From NCBI GenBank assembly GCA_964035545.1, contig OZ037767.1, positions 31,849,128-31,913,127 of the forward strand: 64,000 nucleotides of DNA. Direction: 5' to 3'. Shown here one piece after another: positions 1 through 10,900 of this stretch. The translations under genes and the position numbers were made by a program. This DNA is from Bugula neritina. Taxonomy: Eukaryota > Bryozoa > Gymnolaemata > Cheilostomatida > Bugulidae. Numbering within the stretch: the first letter of the stretch is position 1; the number at the start of each line of letters is the position of its first letter. The notes beneath the pieces were generated by a model. That model was given only the letters and a program-made list of their open reading frames with translations, was not told the DNA's origin and made no database searches.

Positions 1-288
1 TAGTAATATGTATCTAGTGTAATATTGTATTATATATTGTATAGTAATATGTATCTAGTGTAATATTATATTATATCTTGTGTAGTAGTAATATGTATCT
101 AGTGTAATATTATATTATATCTTGTATAGTAATATGTATCTAGTGTAATATTATATTATATCTTGTATAGTAGTAATATGTATCTAGTGTAATATTATAT
201 TATATATTGTATAGTAGTAATATGTATCTAGTGTAATATTATATTATATATTGTATAGTAGTAATATGCATCTAGTGTAATATTGTAT
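1..288. repeat. ~42-bp minisatellite
   Basis: About seven copies of an AT-rich unit containing AATATGTATCTAGTGTAATA, probably intron of the polycystin-1-like gene. Confidence 0.9.
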
Positions 289-334
289 ACCTCCTGTTAT
301 GATATTGTATGTAAAATATGACTTACATCTGCTA

Positions 335-880
335 ATATTGTGAGTAAGTGTGTTAGTATAGTGAGTACGTCTGCTATAGTGAGTACGTCTGCTAGTATAG
401 TGAGTACGTCTGCTAGTATAGTGAGTACATCTACTAGTATAGTGAGTACGTCTGCTAGTACAGTAAGTACGTCTGCTAGTATAGTGAGTACGTCTGCTAG
501 TACAGTAAGTACGTCTGCTAGTATAGTGAGTACGTCTGCTAGTATAGTGAGTGCGTCTGCTAGTATAGTGAGTACGTCTGCTAGTACAGTAAGTACGTCT
601 GCTAGTATAGTGAGTACGTCTGCTAGTACAGTAAGTACGTCTGCTAGTATAGTGAGTACGTCTGCTAGTACAGTAAGTACGTCTGCTAGTATAGTGAGTA
701 CGTCTGCTAGTATAGTGAGTACGTCTGCTAGTATAGTGAGTACATCTACTAGTATAGTGAGTACGTCTGCTAGTACAGTAAGTACGTCTGCTAGTATAGT
801 GAGTACGTCTGCTAGTACAGTAAGTACGTCTGCTAGTATAGTGAGTACGTCTGCTAGTATACTGAGTACCTCTGTTAGAG
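335..880. repeat. 21-bp minisatellite with donor-like GTGAGT
   Basis: About 26 copies. Every plus-sense unit carries GTGAGTACGT or GTAAGTACGT, a near-consensus 5' splice site. The exon that would precede it was not identified. Confidence 0.92.
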
Positions 881-906
881 TTTTACTCTGTTTATCCTTA
901 TTACAG

Positions 907-1917
907 ACACAACTTCAACTGTTAATATTTCGAGCTCAACAACTGGAACAACCACCACTACCAATTACTCCACCACTACCAATTACTCTACCACTACCAA
1001 TTACTCCACCACTGCCAATACAACTCTCTCGCCTGAATCTTCTGCTCCAGATGCGGTATATTTATATTTCCTATCTCAATGAAATCCACAGTTATCTAAG
1101 TGATATTTATAGTGTGCTGGACGAGCAATGTGGTGTTTTTCAGTGTGTCCTTTGATCCTTTTACAGACAACTCAGTTGCCAATGGAGACAACTGAAAACT
1201 GGATTGTTGATAAAACAAATAAAACTGGATGGATTTTGATAATGTCAGTGAATTCTAGACCTAGCCTCGTGTCCCCAGACAGCTACTTCACCTGTACTTT
1301 ACCCTCCCTCAATGACCCCTACAAGGTAGCTACTTTCTCTTAATGACCCGTACAAGGTAACTATTCTCTCTTTATGACCCCTGCAAGGTAACTATTCTGT
1401 TTTCAGTTGCTACAACGAGAGATCAACATGAACAACATAAACCCTGTGAATATATCAGACAGTCACCTGAACAGCACGGACATTCCTGATTGGCTGTGGA
1501 ACCTGCCACCCAACCTCCAGAGAGACATGGACACCTGCTTCATGAGCAACTCCTTCTTTGACAGGTCAGAATATCCCGCACTTTGACTCACCAAATGCAC
1601 AAGCTATAGCGACGGGGGGGGGGGGGTGTTGTAAGGAATTACTCGATATTTTACATGTAGCCAAGTTCTTGGTCTATCTTGTCAGGCATGTGTATACTGA
1701 GATGAACATCTTGTTCTAGAAAGATCTGCCATTGATGTGTTCACTCTATATCACACTATCCGCTATACTTACAGTGCTGAAGAGGTTGAGGTGTACGTGG
1801 GACTCAAGTATGTTCCTCCAGAGTACCTTGATCTCCCTTGGGGCAACACCTCAGAATTGGTAACGTCTACAGCACCACCTAGTGTGAGGAAGCGTCGGGC
1901 AGCTGGTGCTTCTTCTG
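907..1917 (+). CDS. Polycystin-1-like: Thr-rich and juxta-GPS ectodomain exons
   Basis: Four exons. The first encodes a Ser/Thr/Asn-rich stretch with repeated TNYSTT, as in mucin-type O-glycosylated linkers. The next two encode a segment with several N-glycosylation sequons (NKT, NIS, NST), ending in [14 protein letters not shown]. The fourth contains the dibasic run RKRR (SVRKRRAAG), a possible furin-type site just before the GPS. I do not recognise a named domain here; by position it is the region between REJ and GPS in relatives, probably part of the GAIN fold. Confidence 0.75.
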
Positions 1918-4900
1918 GTAGGTCCTTGAACTGACCTTGACCTTTATTGTAACTCTAAAAATTCCCGTTTCAATGTTAGCTGCCGGCTTTTTTATTAGTT
2001 ATTCAGTGTTTATAGCTGATTGACCGAGAGCAAACAATTCCTAATTTAGTTAATACATTGTCATGACTGCTGGTGCCTTCCTGCAGATAACTCCACGTCA
2101 TTTGAGGAGCTGATAGAGAGAGTGTTTTACCAGATGGAGTTTTACAGCGCCCAGTGTAAAGTCTGGAATCACTATACACAGGTCTGACTACAGTCTAGTC
2201 TATGCACCAGACTACAAGACTTAGTGTTGTATTCTACACACCAGACTACAAGACTCAGTGTTGTATTCTACACACCAGACTACAAGACTCAGTGTTGTAT
2301 TCTACACACCAGACTACAACACTAAGCGTTGATTACGAGTTTCTGTGCTGGCTTGAATATTATGACTTCTTTCTTAGCTTCAACTTGGCTGTTTGTTATT
2401 TGTTTTTGTGGGTCTCAGAATTGGCAATAAAAAGTGATAGTCAGATATATATTTCTACGTTAATGTATGTTTTTAGACTTGAATATTTCATGTAGTTTGG
2501 AGTTGTGTTTCTTGTAGAGCTGGGAGACAGAGGGATGTGAGGTAGGGCCGTACTCCACCCCCACCCAAACCCACTGTATCTGCACTCAGTTGGAGCGTGT
2601 GAAGCCCGAGGGATGGGTGGAGCCCCTCGGTGACATTGACCCTGTTTCTGGTGAAGTTATTCCCCCGCCTTCTGCTCCCCCGATGTCTTTTGGTGCTGGT
2701 GAGTGAGTTATGCATATCGTATATGATAGTCATGTGTGTAGTATATGATAGTCATACGTGTAGTATATGATAGTCATACATGTAGTATATGATAGTCATA
2801 CGTGTAGTATATGATAGTCATACGTGTAGTATATAGTAGTCATACATGTAGTATATGATAGTCATACGTGTAGTATATAGTAGTCATACGTGTGGTATAT
2901 GATAGTCATACGTGTAGTATATAGTAGTCATACGTGTAGTATATGATAGTCATACGTGTAGTATATGATAGTCATCTGTGTAGTATATAATAGTCATCTG
3001 TGTAGTATATGGTAGTCATACATGTAGTATATAATAGTCATACGTGTAGTATATGATAGTCATACGTGTAGTATATGATAGTCATACGTGTAGTATATGA
3101 TAGTCATATGTGTAGTATATCATAGTCATACGTCTAGTATATCATAGTCATACGTGTAGTATATCATAGTCATATGTGTAGTATATCATAGTCATACGTG
3201 TAGTATATCATAGTCATACGTGTAGTATATCATAGTCATACGTGTAGTATATCATAGTCATACGTGTAGTATATCATAGTCATACGTGTAGTATATCATA
3301 GTCATACGTGTAGTATATAATAGTTACGTATTGTTGCAGCCCTAGCAGTGCCTACCAATGAGATTGATATGACTGGGGCAGCATTTGCCAACCTTGGAGA
3401 GAATCCTCTGGTATTCTCGTTCATGGTGTCCCTCATGTGTCTGTACCTCTGTCTCTGTATCTGGGCCAGATCTGCCGACCTCAAGGACGAGATCAAGTCT
3501 TCTACTTCTCCTCTCCTAGACAACGACCCCCGGGACAAGTACCACTACGAGCTCATCGTTTACACAGGAAGTCACGCTAGCTCAGGTAACACTATACTAG
3601 CTCAGGTAATACTATACTAGTTCAGGTAACAGTATACTAGCTCAGGTCACATTATACTAGCTCAGGTAACATTATACTAGCTCAGGTAACACTATACTAG
3701 CTCAGGTAACATTATACTAGCTCAGGTAACAGTATACTAGTTCAGGTAACATTATACTAGCTCAGGTAACAGTATACTAGCTCAGGTAACAGTATACTAG
3801 CTCAGGTAACAGTATACTAGTTCAGGTAACATTATACTAGCTCAGGTAACACTATACTAGCTCAGGTAACAGTATACTAGCTCAGGTAACACTACACTAG
3901 CTCAGGTAACACTATGCTAGCTCAGGTAACAGTATACTAGCTCAGGTAACAGTATACTAGCTCAGGTAACACTATACGTATATTGTTATTTATAGGAACT
4001 ACAGCCAAGGTTTCTGTGATATTCTCGGGAGACGAAGATGAGACGGCCCCTAGACTGCTGTTTGACGATAAGAAGACTGTCCTAGAGAAGGGCGGTATTG
4101 ACAGCTTCATCATGTCCTGTCCCCAGTCACTCGGCTCTCTCAACGTCGTACGGTGAGGGGGGATCCTGTAGTCCTGTAGATTCTACTCAGTAATACCTAG
4201 AACATGGGCTAAGTAATTCAATATATCTTTTAGTTACTTGTTGTAACAGAGTGTGTTGATTGTGTTTTAGAATATGGCATGACAACTCTGGGGCGAAACC
4301 CGGCTGGTTTTTTTCAAGGATGCAAGTTACAGACCTCCAGACTGGAGAGAAGTTCTTCTTTGTTCTTGACAGGTGGTTGGCCGTGGACCAAGATGATGGC
4401 TGCGTGAGTCACTTGACAGTCTCCAACTGTCTTTCTACTTTGTAACTACACTGTAACTACACTGTAACTACCCTGTAACTACTCTGTAACTACCCTGTAA
4501 CTACTATGTAACTACTATGTAACTACTCTGTAACTACCCTGTAACTACTCTGTAACTACTCTGTAACTACTCTGTAACTACTCTGTAACTACTCTGTAAC
4601 TACTCTGTAACTACTCTCTAACTACTCTGTAACTACTCTGTAACTACTATGTAACTACTCTGTAACTACTCTGTAACTACTCTGTAACTACTCTCTAACT
4701 ACTCTGTAACTACTCTGTAACTACTCTGTAACTACACTGTAACTACTCTCTAACTACTCTGTAACTATATTGTAACTACTCTGTAACTACTCTGTAACTA
4801 CTCTGTAACTACACTGTAACTACACTGTAACTACTCTGTAACTACTCTGTAACTACCCTGTAACTACACTGCAACTACTCTCTAACTACTGAGATACTAT

Positions 4901-7900
4901 CTACCAACAGATTGACAGAGTGGTGCCAGTGGCTGGAAAGGAAGAGCTCACTAACTTCAATCTAATATTCTGGAGCAGAGCCAAGAAGGACATCACAGAT
5001 GGTCACATCTGGTTCAGTGTGTTTGGTCGTCCTCATCGAAGCAGATTCACAAGAATACAACGACTCACCTGCTGTCTGTCGCTGCTTTTCTGCACCATGT
5101 TTGCCAACATCTACTTTTACCAGGCCGATGACGGCGCCGTCCCTTCCCCTGGTATACAGGTGAGTTGTTACCTCATTTCTCAGACACTTCTCTGTCAGTT
5201 GTGTTCTGTTTAACCTGTTTGAGACAACCCAGCTATTGCACAGTTTCATTTCTATATCATTGCATTAAAAGTAATAAGATAATCTAGCATTTGTTTTATT
5301 TCTGTGACTTTGATGTAGGAGAATAGCCGTCCAGAAGGCTGGTTGTTTTCGGTAAATAATCTGTATCTGTTTCTGTTGTTGTCCCTCTTTGATGTTGTGA
5401 TACTTTATATATCTATATACTATGTTTATTGTTACATTATATATGTATATATCTATGTTTATTGTTACATTATATATCTATATACTGTGTTTATTGTTAC
5501 ATTATATATGTATTTACTATGTTTATTGTTACATTATTTATGTATATACTATTTTTATTGATACATTATATATCTATATATCTATTATATTGGTATTGTC
5601 AGCTTGGTCCGATTTCCTTTACAATACAAGGACTACTGACGGGCATCTACGCTTCTCTTATCGTATTTCCTGTCAACTTGCTCGTCGTCATGGTGTTCCG
5701 GTACAGTGCTCAGAGAAAGAGGTCTCTCCCTCAAGCTGTGAAGGTATGTCCCACCTTGTAAACTGTGTCCCACCTTGTAAACTGTGTCCCACCTTGTAAA
5801 CTGTGTCCCACCTTGTAAACTATGTCCCACCTTGTAAACTATGTCCCACCTTGTAAACTATGTCTCACCTTGTAAACTATGTCCCACCTTGTAAACTATG
5901 TCCCACCTTGTAAACTATGTCCCACCTTGTAAACTGTGTCCCACCTTGTAAACTATGTCCCACCTTATGAACTGTGTCCCACCTTATGAACTGTGTCCCA
6001 CCTTGTAAGCAAGGTGTGTGTAGGCTAATTTCATAACTCTGTAAATAAACCAAGCCTAGCCTGTGTTCTAATTGTGGCCATTACTGTTACATACTCAGGC
6101 TCAGAAAGAGTTTGATGATGCAGTTACTCGGTCTACACTGGAGCTGCGTCAACAGGCCGAGTATCTCAACACTGGTAACGATAACAACAGGCTATTGACT
6201 GACCTTGACACCACAGCTGTGGATAACTGGGGTTCGCCCGGCGATAACAAGAAGCAGGTGAGTGAGATACTGATAGTGAGTGAGATACTGATAGTGAGTG
6301 AGATACTGATAGTGAGTGAGATACTGATAGTGAGTGAGATACTGATAGTGAGTGAGATACTGATAGTGAGTGAGATACTGATAGTGAGTGAGATACTGAT
6401 AGTGAGTGAGATACTGATAGTGAGTGAGATACTGATAGTGAGTGAGATACTGATAGTGAGTGAGATACTGATAGTGAGTGAGATACTGATAGTGAGTGAG
6501 ATACTGATAGTGAGTGAAATACTGATAGTGAGTGAGATACTGATAGTGAGTGAAATACTGATAGTGAGTGAGAACTGCCCAGTGACCTTTATTGCTACTA
6601 TTCTTGACAGAAGAAGAAATTTTTGCTGCCCTGGTGGTTTATCATTGTCGGCTATATCCTCTGTCTCGGCAGCATTGGCTGGAGTTTCTACGCTGTTGTC
6701 AGCGTGGCTTTCGGATTTGGTCCAAAGAAAGCTGGTGAATGGTTGGCCTCTTTCTGCATGTCTTTCTTTGAGTCTGTTTTCTTTACTCAGCCAATAAAGG
6801 TGAGATTACTAATAACTCAGTTGCATCGAGGTCTACGCTTGTGTTCTCCTATCTATGCTCTATACTGTTTATGGGGCCTGCACCTATAGAAATTAGGCAA
6901 TATTATGATCACAGTCTAATTTTTGCTGCACATCAATATTGGATGAGCACTGATATACTCGTCATACCCTATGTCACACTTTATGTCATGCTTTATGTCA
7001 CACTTTATGTCATGCTTTATGTCACATTTTATGTCATGCTTTATGTCACACTTTATGTCACGCTGTGTGTCATACTTTATGTCACACTTTATGTCATGCT
7101 TTATGTCACACTGTGTGTCATACTTTATGTCACACTTTATGTCATGCTTTATGTCACACTTTATGTCATGCTTTATGTCACACTGTGTGTCATACTTTAT
7201 GTCACACTTTATGTCATGCTTTATGTCACACTTTATGTCATGCTTTATGTCACACTTTATGTCATGCTTTATGTCACATTTTATGTCATACTTCATGTCA
7301 CATTTTATGTCACCTGACCAGGTCCTGGGACTGGCTGCTTTCTACGCTCTGGTGATCAAGTCTCCTGCAGTTGAAGATGATGATGAAAGAGATCCAGAGT
7401 TGCAGAAAGACGAGGTTTACATTCACCAACACAAGAGAGCTAAAGACATAAACGATCCCAAGTTCAGAAGAAGGTTACGGAGGTTTACGAAGATCCCGCT
7501 GCCTCCGAGTGAAGAGTACCTGAAGGCAGCGCGAGCCCTGCGACTGAAGGAGGTGAAAATGATGAACTTGCTAAAGGAAATGGCCATCTACATCCTGTTT
7601 GTCTACCTGCTTATCATGGTGGGCTACAGCAACCGCGACCCCTGGGCTCACCACTTCTACAAGAATGTCAAGAATCTGGCAGCGCATGGTCACTGGGCTC
7701 CCAACAGCACTGGCTTTGACATCGCAAATGTAGGTCACGACTTTCCCATCTTAGCTGTATATACTTACCTAGCTGTAGCTGTGTATACTTGCCTAGCTGT
7801 AGCTGTATATACTTACCTAGCTGTAGCTGTATATACTTACCTAGCTGTAGCTGTATATACTTACCTAGCTGTAGCTGTATATACTTACCTAGCTGTAGCT

Positions 7901-10900
7901 GTGTATACTTACCTAGCTATAGCTGTATATACTTACCTAGCTGTAGCTGTATATACTTACCTAGCTGTAGCTGTATATACTTACCTAGCTGTAGCTGTGT
8001 ATACTTACCTAGCTGTAGCTGTATATACTTACCTAGCTGTAGCTGTATATACTTACCTAACTGTAGCGGTGTATACTTACCTAGCTGTAGCTGTGTATAC
8101 TTACCTAGCTGTAGCTGTATATACTTACCTAGCTGTAGCTGTATATACTTACCTACTTATTGATGATGGTATATAATCTAGGTGAAGGACTACTCCAGTT
8201 TCTACAAGTGGCTGGAAAACACGTTCCTTTCATCCTACTACAGCGCAGAAGTTTACGACGGAGAGAGGCACTGGTGGACAACCAACTTCTCAGCAGACTA
8301 CAACTCTGTTCCCGTGGGCGTGCCTAGACTTCGCCAGCTCAGGACTAAAGACAGTAAGTGCTTACGAATCAGCTACATTCAAACCAACATTTAACTTGTA
8401 TATTGTGCTATATAAAGTAGATATGTAGATAGAGAGTAGATGGTATGTAGATATAGAGTAGATGGTATGTAGATAGAAAGTAGATGGTATGTAGATGTAG
8501 AGTAGATGTTGTATAGATGTAGAGTAGATGGTATGTAGATGTAGAGTAGATGGTATGTAGATAGAGAGTAGATGGTATGTAGATGTAGAGTAGATGTTGT
8601 ATAGATGTAGAGTAGATGGTATGTAGGTATAGCGTAGATGGTATGTAGATATAGAGTAGATGGTATGTAGATATAGAGTAGATGATGTATAGATGTAGAG
8701 TAAATGATATGTAGATATAGAGTAGATGTAGAGTAGATGGTATGTAGATATAGAGTAGATGGTATGTAGATAGAGAGTAGATGGTATGTAGATAGAGAGT
8801 AGATGGTATGTAGATGTAGAGTAGATGTTGTATAGATGTAGAGTAGATGGTATGTAGGTATAGCGTAGATGGTATGTAGATATAGAGTAGATGGTATGTA
8901 GATATAGAGTAGATGATGTATAGATGTAGAGTAAATGATATGTAGATATAGAGTAGATGTAGAGTAGATGGTATGTAGATATAGAGTAGATGGTATGTAT
9001 ATATAGAGTAGATGATGTATAGATGTAGAGTAGATGATATGTAGATATAGAGTAGTTGTAGAGTAGATGGTATGTAGATATAGAGTAGATGGTATGTAGA
9101 GTAGATGATATGTATATATAGAGTAGATGATGTATAGATGTAGAGTAGATGATATGTAGATATAGAGTAGATGTAGAGTAGATGATATGTACATATAGAG
9201 TAGATGTAGAGTAGATGGTATGTAGATATAGAGTAGATGTAGAGTTGTTTATGTTACAGTTCAGTGCCCGATGCCGTCTTACCGTTACTCTAAGAAGTGT
9301 GCTGTCGAGTACTCCTTAGCAGGGCAAGACACAGAGGATTATATAGAAGGGTGGAAGCCCCTTAATTTAACAGGTACTCAGTCTATACATTACGTCATCT
9401 ATGCAATAGTATTTGTAGGTGTGACCTTGACTATTGCGGTTTACCTCATTCTCACCATGCGTCTGTCTTCTGATCATTATACCGTATTTTAGACCCAGAG
9501 AAGGCTTTCCCTCACGAAGGGTTCAAATACAACACAAGTCAAAGTCTTAATGGTTTCCTCACATCTGGAACTCAAGCTATGTACAGTGGTGGCGGATATG
9601 TGTTTGAACTGTCACATATTCAAAGTGAAGCATACGAGGTATTCCTCCCTCTCTAACTAACTACTAGTTCTCTCTAACTAACTAATAGTTCTCTCTAACT
9701 AACTACTAGTTCTCTCTAACTAACTACTAGTTCTCTCTAACTAACTAATAGTTCTCTCTAACTAACTAATAGTTCTCTCTAACTAACTAATAGTTCTCTC
9801 TAACTAACTACTAGTTCTCTAACTAACTAATAGTTCTCTCTAACTAACTACTAGTTCTCTCTAACTAACTACTAGTTCTCTCTAACTAACTACTAGTTCT
9901 CTCTAACTAACTAATAGTTCTCTCTAACTAACTACTAGTTCTCTCTAACTAACTAATAGTTCTCTCTAACTAACTACTAGTTCTCTCTAACTAACTACTA
10001 GTTCTCTCTAGCTAACTACTAGTTCTCTCTAACTAACTAATAGTTCTCTCTAACTAACTACTAGTTCTCTCTAGCTAACTACTAGTTCTCTCTAACTAAC
10101 TAATAGTTCTCTCTAACTAACTAATAGTTCTCTCTAACTAACTACTAGTTCTCTCTAACTAACTAATAGTTCTCTCTAACTAACTACTAGTTCTCTCTAA
10201 CTAACTACTAGTTCTCTCTAACTAACTACTAGTTCTCTCTAACTAACTAATAGTTCTCTCTAACTAACTAATAGTTCTCTCTAACTAACTAATAGTTCTC
10301 TCTAACTAACTACTAGTTCTCTAACTAACTAATAGTTCTCTCTAACTAACTACTAGTTCTCTCTAACTAACTACTAGTTCTCTCTAACTAACTACTAGTT
10401 CTCTCTAACTAACTAATAGTTCTCTCTAACTAACTACTAGTTCTCTCTAACTAACTAATAGTTCTCTCTAACTAACTACTAGTTCTCTCTAACTAACTAC
10501 TAGTTCTCTCTAGCTAACTACTAGTTCTCTCTAACTAACTAATAGTTCTCTCTAACTAACTACTAGTTCTCTCTAGCTAACTACTAGTTCTCTCTAACTA
10601 ACTAATAGTTCTCTCTAACTAACTAATAGTTCTCTCTAACTAACTACTAGTTCTCTCTAACTAACTAATAGTTCTCTCTAACTAACTACTAGTTCTCTCT
10701 AACTAACTACTAGTTCTCTCTAACTAACTACTAGTTCTCTCTAACTAACTAATAGTTCTCTCTAACTAACTACTAGTTCTCTCTAGCTAACTACTAGTTC
10801 TCTCTAACTGGTATTTCTCTCTTTCTCCCTCTATTCTCTCTTTTTTTCTCTCACTCATTCACTCAGCCACTCACTCACTCACTCACTCACTCGCTCGCTC

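Noticed and set aside
340-1155. 271-residue SIVSTSA frame at the left end as a mucin domain of the polycystin gene.
   Set aside because: The unit carries GTGAGT donor sequences and the frame leaves the true exon 907-1055 frame. The Thr-rich exon has its own acceptor at 906. Treated as intron, though an exon left of 340 is possible.
6971-8176. 401-residue plus frame combining CFMSHFM repeats, a real exon and AVYTYLA repeats.
   Set aside because: Only 7322-7729 is exon. The flanks are intronic arrays that happen to stay open, with clear splice sites between.
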